Part shown: positions 43,110 through 50,939 of the stretch, in pieces
Numbering within the stretch: position 1 is the stretch's first letter
How the letters are laid out: each line of letters starts with the position of its first letter
Origin: Comamonadaceae bacterium
GTDB taxonomy: Bacteria > Pseudomonadota > Gammaproteobacteria > Burkholderiales > Burkholderiaceae_C
Direction: 5' to 3'
Length of the DNA stretch: 52,494 nt
Assembly (NCBI GenBank): GCA_008080595.1
Contig: VIKI01000012.1
Coordinates: 32,735 to 85,228, forward strand
The notes under the pieces: generated by a model
Databases searched by the model: none
The model's input: the letters and a program-made list of their open reading frames with translations, nothing else
Told to the model about the DNA's origin: nothing
Position numbers and translations under genes: made by a program

Positions 43110-44207
43110 ATGCAGCAGGCAGACGTGTTGATTGTGGGCGCAGGCCCAGCGGGCTCAGCGACGGCGCTGGGCTTGCTGGCCGCGGGCTGCAAACGGGTGG
43201 TGCTGGTCGATCATGCCTCGGCGCGGCCTGTGGCCGCCGGGGAGTCCGCCACGCCGGACGTATCCGCCATGCTGGGTGCACTCGGGCTGGAGACTGATCT
43301 GGGCCGTCTCGGGCATGCGCCTTGCCAGGGCACGGTGTCCCTTTGGGGTTCCGATGAACCGTCTTTTGACTACTTCCTGGCGCGGGGACGCGGACACGGC
43401 TGGCATCTGCGGCGCAAAGAATTTGATGCATGGCTGCGGCACGAGGCGCAGCAACGCGGAGCCGTGTTGCTCAGCCCCGCCCGCTTGATGGCTTGTGAAA
43501 CGCTTGAGTCCGGCTGGCGCGTGAAGGTAGGCAGCCGCACCGATGCTTCGCTGACGGAGATCAGGGCTCGGGTGTTGGTGGATGCCGGGGGGCGGCGTGC
43601 ACCTTTGGCCACAAGTCTGGGGGCGCACTTGCGTGAGATGGATAGTCTGGTCGCACTGGCCATGCTCACCGACTCAGCACCAGCCTTGGCCGGTTTGTCC
43701 CTGGTGGAGTCTTTTGCCCATGGCTGGTGGTATGCCGCTGGTCTGCCCGGGGGCAAGACCATGGTCATGCTGATGACAGATCGGGATCTGGCCAAAGCCT
43801 GCAATTTCCATGAGCCTGCCGTGTACCTGGATACCTGGCGGGCCACCCGCCGACTGGCCGCGATGGTGCCGCCCACTGAGACCGGTGTCATCGCCCCCTT
43901 TGCCGCACACAGCGCCTTTCTGGATCGGGCTGCCGGGCCGGGCTGGATCGCTGTGGGAGATGCGCTGCTGGCCATGGACCCACTGACCTCGTCGGGCATT
44001 GCCGGGGCTTTGAGCGATGCGCAGGCCGCCGTGTTGGCCATCGTCGCGCAATTGGCCGCAGACGATGCCCCCAGCCGGGCCTATGCGGAGCGCGCCAACC
44101 GCAACCTGGTCGCGTATGTGGACGGCCTGCGACACCATTACAGCCGCGAATGCCGATGGATGGAAAGCCCGTTTTGGGCAAGAAGACAAACAAGGAAAGA
44201 AGGATAA
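43110..44207 (+). CDS. LodB-like FAD-dependent maturase
   Basis: 365 residues. N-terminal FAD-binding motif VLIVGAGPAGSATALGL, then GESATPDV, VLVDAGGRR and the second FAD motif GDALLAMDPLTSSGIAGAL, as in tryptophan halogenase and LodB-type flavoproteins. LodB partners hydroxylate the precursor tryptophan so that the CTQ cofactor of LodA can form. The tandem order LodA-LodB is the rule for this family and supports the identification. The halogenase WxWxIP motif is absent. Confidence 0.87.
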   Translation: MQQADVLIVGAGPAGSATALGLLAAGCKRVVLVDHASARPVAAGESATPDVSAMLGALGLETDLGRLGHAPCQGTVSLWGSDEPSFDYFLARGRGHGWHLRRKEFDAWLRHEAQQRGAVLLSPARLMACETLESGWRVKVGSRTDASLTEIRARVLVDAGGRRAPLATSLGAHLREMDSLVALAMLTDSAPALAGLSLVESFAHGWWYAAGLPGGKTMVMLMTDRDLAKACNFHEPAVYLDTWRATRRLAAMVPPTETGVIAPFAAHSAFLDRAAGPGWIAVGDALLAMDPLTSSGIAGALSDAQAAVLAIVAQLAADDAPSRAYAERANRNLVAYVDGLRHHYSRECRWMESPFWARRQTRKEG

Positions 44208-44212
44208 AACAC

Positions 44213-45835
44213 ATGCAGCAATCAGAAAAAGCCATGGGCGGGGTGCCAACCCAATCCCTGCAACAAGCACAGCAATTGATGGAGGCCATCGTGCGAGCCC
44301 AGTCGGAGTTCATCCGGGAGGCAGACCGCCGCAAGGCGTTTGACCTGCTGCTGGCGGACATCCTCGCGCTGTCGGGCAGCGAGTATGGCTTCATCGGGGA
44401 AGTGCTCTACCAGCCAGACGGCCAGCCTTACCTGAAGACCTACGCCATCACCAACATTGCGTGGAACGATGCAACCCGTGAGTTCTATGAGAAAAACGCC
44501 CCTAACGGCCTGGAGTTTTTCAACCTGAAAACGCTGTTCGGCAGCGTTTTGACGAGTGGGCAGCCGCTCATCGCCAACGACCCCTACACCCACCCCAAGC
44601 GTGGGGGGCTGCCCGAGGGGCACCCCCACATGAGCGCCTTTCTGGGGCTGCCGGTCCACCACGGGGAAGAGATGGTCGCCATGATGGGTATTGCCAACCG
44701 CCCTGCTGGCTATGACCAGGAAGTGATTGATTTCCTGCGGCCCCTGACCTCCACCATCGGGCAGCTGGTGGTGGCGACCCGTATCCAACGCAAAAATGAG
44801 CAGGTTCAGCTCGAAATCGTGCAACTCAACCGCGATTTGGAACACAAGGTGGAGGAACGCACCCGCCAACTCGTCCAGGCGGAAAAGATGGCCTCTCTGG
44901 GCCAACTGGTGGCCAATGTGGCGCACGAAATCAACACCCCCATCGGTGCGGTGAAATCCAGCGCAAAAAACATCTCCGACTCCCTGTCTCAGGCCCTGCA
45001 CCATCTGCCCCAACTGTTCCAGCTGCTGTCGCCCGAAGAGGAACGCCTGTTCATTGCGCAGATCGAAAAATCCAGCATTCCAGGGCCGTCGCTCAGCACC
45101 CGGGAAGAGCGTGCTTTGGTGCGCGAACTGAGTGCTGTGCTGGAGGGGCATGGCGTGCAAGAGGCTCGGTACAAAGCCGGGTTGCTGGTGCAGATCAAGG
45201 CGGATCGCGAGGTCGAGAAGCTATTGCCTTTGCTGCTGCACCCCAAGGCCGATTTCATTCTTGACACCGCCTACAGCCTGGCCACCATCGCCAGCAACAC
45301 CGAAAACATCAACACCGCCGTGGAACGGGTGTCAAAGATCGTGTTCTCGCTCAAATCGTTCTCGCGCGTGGACCCGACCGCCGAGCTGGTGGCAACCAAC
45401 CTGCAAGACAACCTGGAAACGGTTCTCACCATTTACCACAGCCAGATCAAGCAAGGTACGGAACTGGTGCGCCGTTTTGCTGACACGCCCACCATCATGG
45501 GTCTGCCCGATGAGCTCAACCAGGTCTGGACCAACTTGATTCACAACGCCCTGCAAGCCATGGATTACAAGGGGGTGTTGACCGTGTCGATCCAGCAAGA
45601 GGGTAACGATGCCGTGGTGTCGGTGGAGGACAGTGGCTGCGGCATTCCAGATGCCGTGCTGCCGAAAATTTTCGAGCCTTTCTTTACCACCAAGCCGGTC
45701 GGGGAAGGCAGCGGGCTCGGTCTTGACATCGTGAAAAAAATCATTGAACGGCATCAAGGCCGCATCGTCGTGAACAGCACCGAAGGCCAGGGATCGGTGT
45801 TCAAGGTCTATCTGCCCTGCACCAAGGAGGCCTAA
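44213..45835 (+). CDS. Soluble GAF-domain sensor histidine kinase
   Basis: 540 residues from ATG 44213 (AAGGAT 8 bases upstream, 5 bp after the LodB-like stop). No transmembrane helix. A GAF-like domain spans about 35-205 (LLADILALSGSEYGFIGEVL, FLGLPVHHGEEMVAMMGIAN). A coiled coil leads to the H-box VAHEINTP (His238). The N-box IHNALQAM (Asn445) is 207 residues away instead of ~110, because of an inserted helical region (about 260-360). G-boxes GCGIP and GSGLGLDIV complete the ATPase. It probably reads a soluble signal, perhaps made by the oxidase, and phosphorylates the adjacent REC proteins. Confidence 0.88.
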   Translation: MQQSEKAMGGVPTQSLQQAQQLMEAIVRAQSEFIREADRRKAFDLLLADILALSGSEYGFIGEVLYQPDGQPYLKTYAITNIAWNDATREFYEKNAPNGLEFFNLKTLFGSVLTSGQPLIANDPYTHPKRGGLPEGHPHMSAFLGLPVHHGEEMVAMMGIANRPAGYDQEVIDFLRPLTSTIGQLVVATRIQRKNEQVQLEIVQLNRDLEHKVEERTRQLVQAEKMASLGQLVANVAHEINTPIGAVKSSAKNISDSLSQALHHLPQLFQLLSPEEERLFIAQIEKSSIPGPSLSTREERALVRELSAVLEGHGVQEARYKAGLLVQIKADREVEKLLPLLLHPKADFILDTAYSLATIASNTENINTAVERVSKIVFSLKSFSRVDPTAELVATNLQDNLETVLTIYHSQIKQGTELVRRFADTPTIMGLPDELNQVWTNLIHNALQAMDYKGVLTVSIQQEGNDAVVSVEDSGCGIPDAVLPKIFEPFFTTKPVGEGSGLGLDIVKKIIERHQGRIVVNSTEGQGSVFKVYLPCTKEA

Positions 45836-46248
45836 TGAAAAAGGGAATCTTGTTATGTGTGGACGATGAGGGAGTCGTTCTGAATGCGTTGAAAGATCAA
45901 TTGCGCAAGGCTTATGGGGCCAAACACGTGATCGAAGTGGCTGAAAGTGCCGAGGAAGGCTTGGAAATTCTCGACGAACTGGTGGATGGCGGCTACCTGC
46001 CCCTGGTGATCATTTCTGACTGGTTGATGCCACGCATGAACGGCGACGAGTTTCTGATTGAAGCGCACAAGCGTTTTCCCCATGTCATCAAGATCATGCT
46101 GTCCGGCCAGGCCGACGAACACGCCGTGCAGCGAACCCGGGAGCTTGCCAACCTGCACCAATTCATGGCCAAACCCTGGGAGCCCGACCAGTTGATCCGC
46201 TGCATCAACCAGGGGCTTGAGATGTTCTACCAGAAGACATCGGCCTGA
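45835..46248 (+). CDS. Single-domain response regulator (REC)
   Basis: 137 residues; its ATG overlaps the kinase stop (TAATG) and has the ideal AAGGAGG four bases before. Acidic pocket VDDEG, phosphoacceptor in ISDWLMPRMNGDEF, Thr/Ser position in IMLSGQ, switch Lys in FMAKPW. No output domain. The sequence is close to the REC part of the diguanylate cyclase at the head of the operon, so it may act as a phosphate sink or relay between the GAF kinase and that cyclase. Confidence 0.9.
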   Translation: MKKGILLCVDDEGVVLNALKDQLRKAYGAKHVIEVAESAEEGLEILDELVDGGYLPLVIISDWLMPRMNGDEFLIEAHKRFPHVIKIMLSGQADEHAVQRTRELANLHQFMAKPWEPDQLIRCINQGLEMFYQKTSA

Positions 46249-46297
46249 GTATCGCGGCTACCGCAGCTCCTACCAAACCTGGGCGTTGCGGGGCTGT

Positions 46298-46344
46298 TGT
46301 AGGAGCGGTGGAAGCCGCGATTCGCGCCTACCGACGCTCCTACA
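46298..46344. repeat. 47-bp REP-like palindrome
   Basis: TGTAGGAGCGGTGGAAGC ... CGACGCTCCTACA with inner CGCGATTCGCG; same length and orientation as the copies at 8928, 12752 and 50143. It lies between the convergent REC and vanB genes and may serve as a bidirectional terminator. A half copy lies just before it at 46252-46275. Confidence 0.75.
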
Positions 46345-46385
46345 AATGGCACTGGCTCGCCCATTTCGGATCATGAAGCAATAGG

Positions 46386-47354
46386 TTAAAGATCAAGCAC
46401 CAGTTGCGCCGTCTTGGCCCGTGAACAGCAGGGCAAAAACTGGTCGTTGGCGGCCTGCTCTTCAGGGGTCAGGTACTTGTCTTTGTGATCTGGCACACCT
46501 TCAAGCACGCGGGTCAGGCAGGTGCCGCACACACCTTGCTCGCAAGCCGTTTGAATTTCCACGCCAGCGGCTGACAGCGCCTGGGTCACGGTCTGGTCTT
46601 TGGCCACGGGGATGATGCGCCCGGAGCTGGCCAGCTTGATGTCGAAGCTGGCATCGGCCTCAGAGTGGCTCACCTCGGCGGCAAAGAATTCGTAATGCAG
46701 TTGGGTCTCGGGCCAGCCTTTGTCCCGTGCGGTTTGGAGTACCGCATCCATGAAGCCCTTGGGGCCGCAGACATAGAGGTGGCAGCCCGCTTGGGGCGCA
46801 CTCAGCAGCACACCCAAATTGAGCTTTTGCTCGGGTGCGCCATCGTCAAAATGAAACTGCACCTGGTCGGCAAAGCTTGATGCCGCAATCCGCCCGCGAA
46901 ACGCGGTGCGCTCAGGGGAACGGGTGCAGTAATGCATCTCAAAGTCGGCACCCATCACCGCCAGGCGCTCGGCCATACACAGGATCGGCGTGATGCCAAT
47001 GCCCCCCCCCAAGAGCAAACTGTGTTTGGCATCATGTGCCAGCGCAAAGTGGTTTTTTGGGGCGCTGATTTGCAATACCTGGCCCTCTTGCACCAGGTCA
47101 TGCACTGCCAGCGAGCCGCCACGTGAAGCGGGGTCGCGCAGCACGCCAATCAGGTAGCGGTGGGCTTCCTTCGGGTCATTGCACAGCGAGTACTGGCGTG
47201 TCAGGCCGCCGGGCAGGTGCACATCCACATGCGAGCCCGCAGAAAAGCCGGGTAGCGCTGTGCCGTCTTGCGCGACCAGCTCCAGCGTACAAATATCGGC
47301 GGTTTCCATGGCCTTGTGTGCCACACGAACCGTGAGTGTTGAGGCCTGGCTCAT
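46386..47354 (-). CDS. vanB: Vanillate O-demethylase reductase subunit VanB
   Basis: 322 residues from ATG 47354, four bases after the vanA stop. Domains in order: FMN/FAD-binding barrel with RQYSLCND (about 56-63), NAD-binding domain with LLLGGGIGITPIL and YVCGPKGFM, and a C-terminal plant-type 2Fe-2S ferredoxin (CEQGVCGTC plus a later Cys in LPCCSRA). This layout is that of class IA phthalate-dioxygenase-type reductases. It passes electrons from NADH to VanA, which demethylates vanillate to protocatechuate and formaldehyde. The frame upstream of 47354 overlaps vanA and is not used. Confidence 0.93.
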   Translation of the reverse strand: MSQASTLTVRVAHKAMETADICTLELVAQDGTALPGFSAGSHVDVHLPGGLTRQYSLCNDPKEAHRYLIGVLRDPASRGGSLAVHDLVQEGQVLQISAPKNHFALAHDAKHSLLLGGGIGITPILCMAERLAVMGADFEMHYCTRSPERTAFRGRIAASSFADQVQFHFDDGAPEQKLNLGVLLSAPQAGCHLYVCGPKGFMDAVLQTARDKGWPETQLHYEFFAAEVSHSEADASFDIKLASSGRIIPVAKDQTVTQALSAAGVEIQTACEQGVCGTCLTRVLEGVPDHKDKYLTPEEQAANDQFLPCCSRAKTAQLVLDL

Positions 47355-47358
47355 GGCA

Positions 47359-48390
47359 TCACGCTCCCACAGTCGTTGAGGCCTGCTCGGCGGCCAGGAT
47401 GCGCTCAATGATCTTGCGAGACTGCACGCCACCGGCATCGATGTTGAGCATCAGCAAGGCCCGCTCGGGGTGGGCCAGCAGGTTCTTTTGCTGACGCTCC
47501 AGCATCTCCAGGTCTTCGCCAAAAATCTTGCCCTGACCTTCGCGGATGGTGGCGGTGAGGGCCTTGTCGGTCGGGTTGAACTTGCGGGCCATACCCCAGA
47601 AGTAGTGGATCGAGGTTTCGGTCTCAGGGGTGATGAAGTCCACCACCACGCTGTAGGCCTTTTTGTCGTTGGGCGCGTCATAGCCGCCGTGGCCCTGGTG
47701 CGCCACACCCACCTCGATCATCACGTGGCTGGGCGGGGTGAAGCGGCAGATTTGCCAGCGGTCTACCGGCACATCATCGGCCAGGTTGTTGGCCCGCAGC
47801 GCAGCTTTCCAGAATGGCGGGGGCAGGATGCCGCTCATGAAGCGGCTGGTCACCACCATGTCGCCCTCGACCGTGGTCTTGCACGGGGTCTCGTCAATTT
47901 CTTTCTGGCCGATGCTGGTGGAGTGCACATAGGTTTCGTGCGTCAAGTCCATCAGGTTGTCGATCATCAGGCGGTAATCACAGGCAATGTGGTACAGGCC
48001 GCCACCGTAAGCCCACTCGGGGTTGTCGTACCACTCCATGTGCGGAATCTTGGCCTCATCGGCCAGGGCGGCATCACCGGGCCAGACCCAGATAAAACCG
48101 TAACGCTCAACAACGGGATAGGCCTTGATGGCTGGAAAACCACGCACGCGCTGGCCCGGCATGGCAATGGTTTTGCCCTGGCAACCCATTTCCAGGCCGT
48201 GGTAGCCACACACCAGCTTGCCCTCGGAGACATAACCGAGCGACAAGGGTGCACCACGGTGCGGGCAGAAGTCTTCCACCGCAGCCACCTTGTTTTCTTC
48301 ACCGCGATAAAAAGCGATGCGTTCGCCGCAGATGGTGCGGCCCAGTGGTTTTTCGTCAATTTCGTTGGGCGTGGCGGCTCGTTGGTTCAA
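47359..48390 (-). CDS. vanA: Vanillate O-demethylase oxygenase subunit VanA
   Basis: 343 residues. The start is TTG 48388-48390, with AGGA five bases upstream; no in-frame ATG or GTG precedes it before a stop. The Rieske motif is CPHRGAPLSLGYV ... CGYHGLEM (about 41-67). The mononuclear iron ligands lie in NLMDLTHETYVHSTS (His, His) with the bridging Asp. The C-terminus NIDAGGVQSRKIIERILAAE is characteristic of VanA. Usual VanA proteins begin with an N-x-WYVA segment that is absent here; the protein starts at ATPNEI. The substrate should be vanillate. Operon with vanB. Confidence 0.92.
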   Translation of the reverse strand: MNQRAATPNEIDEKPLGRTICGERIAFYRGEENKVAAVEDFCPHRGAPLSLGYVSEGKLVCGYHGLEMGCQGKTIAMPGQRVRGFPAIKAYPVVERYGFIWVWPGDAALADEAKIPHMEWYDNPEWAYGGGLYHIACDYRLMIDNLMDLTHETYVHSTSIGQKEIDETPCKTTVEGDMVVTSRFMSGILPPPFWKAALRANNLADDVPVDRWQICRFTPPSHVMIEVGVAHQGHGGYDAPNDKKAYSVVVDFITPETETSIHYFWGMARKFNPTDKALTATIREGQGKIFGEDLEMLERQQKNLLAHPERALLMLNIDAGGVQSRKIIERILAAEQASTTVGA

Positions 48391-48434
48391 ATAAGTCCTG
48401 CAATTTGATCGCAGGGGTGATAGGCTGCAAACTT

Positions 48435-48452
48435 CATTCAGTATGCTGAATG
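48435..48452. promoter_or_regulatory. Palindrome upstream of vanA, probable MarR operator
   Basis: CATTCAG-TATG-CTGAATG, seven-base perfect arms, 45 bp upstream of the vanA start and between vanA and the MarR gene. A second, looser ATTC...GAAT pair (48455-48471) follows. Confidence 0.65.
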
Positions 48453-48504
48453 TGATTCATTGTACGGAATGACTGCGCGCAATACCAGCCTGATTTACTC
48501 AGGA

Positions 48505-48981
48505 TTAACCCTTGGTTGTGGCCTCGTTCAGTTTGTTTTGCGAGTCATTCAAATGCACAAACTTGCGCAGCAGACGCATGAACTCGCGCTGCTCTGTGCC
48601 ATCCAGGCTGTCCATCATGCCCAGGTACATCTGCTCTATCCCTAAGCGCATGCCTTGCAAGACCGCCTCACCCTCCGGGGTCAGCGACAAGCTACGCTGG
48701 CGGCGCGGCAACACCTCACGCAGTATCCAGCCCTTGGCTTCCAGCCGGGTGGCAATGTCGGCGGTGCTGGAGGTGTCGAGTGCAATCAGTTGCGCCAGCG
48801 TGACCTGATCCACACCGGGCGATTCAAACAGCGTGCGCAACACGGCGTACTGAATCGGCGTGACCTGGCGGCCATGCACCTCATGAAACTTCGACACCGC
48901 AATTTGCTGAGCGCGGCGAATCAGGTGGCCGGGCTCATCATAGAGCGTGAAGACAGGTGCTTGGGTGGTGGCTTGGATCAT
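48505..48981 (-). CDS. MarR-family regulator, probably of vanAB
   Basis: 158 residues. Winged helix: TPIQYAVLRTLFESPGVDQV, LAQLIALDTSSTADIATRLE and the wing LREVLPRRQRSLSLTPEG. It precedes vanA on the same strand with a palindrome in the gap. VanR proteins known from Pseudomonas and Acinetobacter are GntR-type, so a MarR type here is a different solution. Repression relieved by vanillate or a related acid is inference. It is also divergent from ohrR (81 bp apart). Confidence 0.85.
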   Translation of the reverse strand: MIQATTQAPVFTLYDEPGHLIRRAQQIAVSKFHEVHGRQVTPIQYAVLRTLFESPGVDQVTLAQLIALDTSSTADIATRLEAKGWILREVLPRRQRSLSLTPEGEAVLQGMRLGIEQMYLGMMDSLDGTEQREFMRLLRKFVHLNDSQNKLNEATTKG

Positions 48982-49026
48982 GGCCGAATTTTGCCCGAAG
49001 GCCTGATGTGCTCAATCATGACAATC

Positions 49027-49047
49027 GCATGCAATTGAATTGCGTGC
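49027..49047. promoter_or_regulatory. OhrR operator-like palindrome upstream of ohrR
   Basis: GCATGCAATT-G-AATTGCGTGC: ten-base arms with one mismatch, 16 bp before the ohrR start. AT-rich inverted repeats with AATT arms are typical OhrR sites, so autoregulation is likely. Confidence 0.7.
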
Positions 49048-49062
49048 TATATAATTCAACCC

Positions 49063-49530
49063 ATGTCCACATCTTCAACACTTTCACCCAGCCAACCTGA
49101 AGCCTCGCTGCTACTGGGTGATCAGCTGTGTTTTGCCTTGTACTCCACCATGCTGGGCATGAACAAGGTTTACCGCAAGTTGCTGCGTGAGCTGGGTGTG
49201 ACCTACCCGCAATACCTGGTGCTGCTGGTGCTGTGGGAACGTGATGCGATGACTGTTTCCGAGATTGGCGAACGGCTATTTCTGGACTCTGCCACCTTGA
49301 CACCGCTGCTCAAGCGCATGGAAACCCTGGGCGTGCTGGCACGGGTTCGTGCCAAGGCGGATGAGCGGCAAGTCATCATCAGCCTGACCCCGCAAGGGCG
49401 TGAGCTTCAACAGCGTGCCAAGGCGGTGCCAGAAGGCGCATTCTGCGCCACCGGCTGCAGCCCGGATGAACTGGCCGCCATGCGGGATCAATTGCTGGTT
49501 TTGCGGGAAAGGCTGTTTAAAAATGCCTGA
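49063..49530 (+). CDS. ohrR: Organic-hydroperoxide regulator OhrR
   Basis: 155 residues of the MarR/OhrR branch. The peroxide-sensing cysteine is in [15 protein letters not shown] (about residue 24), and a C-terminal FCATGC gives the partner cysteines of two-Cys OhrR proteins. Helix-turn-helix: [20 protein letters not shown]. The protein represses itself and ohr and is released by oxidation. ohr lies 155 bp downstream on the same strand with its own palindrome. Confidence 0.92.
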   Translation: MSTSSTLSPSQPEASLLLGDQLCFALYSTMLGMNKVYRKLLRELGVTYPQYLVLLVLWERDAMTVSEIGERLFLDSATLTPLLKRMETLGVLARVRAKADERQVIISLTPQGRELQQRAKAVPEGAFCATGCSPDELAAMRDQLLVLRERLFKNA

Positions 49531-49586
49531 TTTCAAGCCAACACCGCCGTGGGAATCGATTTCCCATTTTTTTGAATTTAAAAATA

Positions 49587-49607
49587 GTGTGCTATTTAAT
49601 AGCATGC
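49587..49607. promoter_or_regulatory. OhrR operator-like palindrome upstream of ohr
   Basis: GTGTGCTAT-TTA-ATAGCATGC: nine-base arms with two mismatches, in the AT-rich ohrR-ohr gap about 80 bp before ohr. Fits a second OhrR site. Confidence 0.6.
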
Positions 49608-49685
49608 ATTTTCTGCTGATGTGGCGCAGCCGCAGAAACCACCCAGTCGCCGTTGATTTTTTAAATTTTTAACAGGAGTTCCCCC

Positions 49686-50111
49686 ATGTCGATTGAAAAA
49701 ATTCTTTACACCGCCCACGCCCAGGTCACCGGAGGCCGTGATGGCCGCGCCGTGGTTGCTGAGAGCAATCTCGATTTAAAACTGAGCACCCCCAAAGCAC
49801 TGGGCGGCGCAGGTGGTGATGGGGCCAACCCCGAGCAACTGTTTGCGGCAGGCTACAGCGCTTGCTTTATTGGTGCCATGAAGTTTGTCGCGGCCAGCCA
49901 AAAAATCGCCCTGCCCGCCGACGTGTCGATTGATGCCAGCGTGGGCATTGGCCCAATTCCGGCTGGCTTTGGCATTGAAGTCGAATTGAAAATTTCTCTG
50001 CCTGGCATGGCACGTGATGCCGCCGAGGCCCTGGTGGCCCAGGCCCACCAGGTTTGCCCCTACTCGAATGCTACCCGCGGCAATATCGATGTGCGTTTGA
50101 TTGTTGCGTAA
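49686..50111 (+). CDS. ohr: Organic hydroperoxide resistance protein Ohr
   Basis: 141 residues, OsmC/Ohr family. Begins [20 protein letters not shown]; the two active cysteines are in GYSACFIGA and [12 protein letters not shown], spaced as in Ohr rather than OsmC. It is a thiol peroxidase that reduces organic and fatty-acid hydroperoxides with lipoyl cofactors. AACAGGAG precedes the ATG. Control by the upstream ohrR is expected. Confidence 0.94.
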   Translation: MSIEKILYTAHAQVTGGRDGRAVVAESNLDLKLSTPKALGGAGGDGANPEQLFAAGYSACFIGAMKFVAASQKIALPADVSIDASVGIGPIPAGFGIEVELKISLPGMARDAAEALVAQAHQVCPYSNATRGNIDVRLIVA

Positions 50112-50142
50112 GTCTCGATGACGCGGGAGTGTCAATGGCATT

Positions 50143-50189
50143 TGTAGGAGCGGCGGAAGCCGCGATTCGCGCCTGCCAGCGCTCCTACA
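50143..50189. repeat. 47-bp REP-like palindrome
   Basis: TGTAGGAGCGGCGGAAGC ... CAGCGCTCCTACA. Between the convergent ohr and Fe-S protein genes; it supplies the TAG stop codon of the latter. Confidence 0.75.
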
Positions 50190-50901
50190 ACACAGTAGGT
50201 GTCGGGCTGCTGTAACGGCGAATCGCCGCCAGTGAGCCTGCCGCGCTGTGGCGAATCTGGCTGTCGTCATAGCGGTGCTCTGCCCCTACCGGGCAGGCAC
50301 TGCGGGCCAGACAACCCAACGCGCAGTTAGAGTCAGCGGCCAGCCGCCCCGCATTGCAGGCGGCCAAATTAAAGCGGCCACTGACCAAGGCCCCTGCCGG
50401 ACATGCCGTGATGCAGGGCTTGTCCACGCAACTGTCACAGGGGTAGCCGTTGTCCACCGGGGCTGAGGCGGGCAAGGTGGTGTCGGTCAGGATTGCCACC
50501 CGGTAGGCAAACCAGCTGCCCCATACCGAATCTATCCCCACCATAAAAGGCGCGGCGCGATGCCAGCCAGCAATCGCCCCCAGGCGCTGCAAACCAATGC
50601 GTTGTGCGCCCGGAAACACCTGGCGAGATCGAGCCAGCGGCAAGGCTTGCTCCAGCCAACGCGCCACCGTGCGCACGCTGTATTCGTCAATCGGATGGGC
50701 GCTGTGAATGCCCTCAGCCTGCACACATTCCCACAAGCGCCGCCCGGCGTGGCCGAACAGAATCAACTGCCGCTCATGCGGCGCGGGTTCAAGCGGAGCC
50801 ACCAGATCAGCGGGCAGCGCGGCCAGATCAAACACATGCTGGCGGTTCAACCCGGCATCGTTAAGAACATCGACCAGGGGGAGAGACGGGCTGGAGTTCA
50901 T
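50185..50901 (-). CDS. QueG-like 4Fe-4S protein
   Basis: 238 residues. The C-terminal half has two 4Fe-4S clusters: CDSCVDKPCITACPAGA and the later C..NCALGCLARSACPVG, the arrangement seen in epoxyqueuosine reductase QueG and related proteins. The N-terminal half (ERQLILFGHAGRRLWE, then DEYSVRTVARWLE) also resembles the shortened QueG relatives. It lacks the cobalamin-binding length of full QueG (~370), so it is probably a QueG-like protein of other function. The stop codon is inside the REP-like repeat, so the natural C-terminus may have been altered. Confidence 0.75.
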   Translation of the reverse strand: MNSSPSLPLVDVLNDAGLNRQHVFDLAALPADLVAPLEPAPHERQLILFGHAGRRLWECVQAEGIHSAHPIDEYSVRTVARWLEQALPLARSRQVFPGAQRIGLQRLGAIAGWHRAAPFMVGIDSVWGSWFAYRVAILTDTTLPASAPVDNGYPCDSCVDKPCITACPAGALVSGRFNLAACNAGRLAADSNCALGCLARSACPVGAEHRYDDSQIRHSAAGSLAAIRRYSSPTPTVL

Positions 50902-50939
50902 GAGGGACTCAGGTTCACAAAAGAGCCTGAGTTTATGGC

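Noticed and set aside
8928-50189. CRISPR array or transposon ends formed by the 47-bp repeats
   Set aside because: Copies are kilobases apart without regular spacers or cas genes, and no transposase is present.
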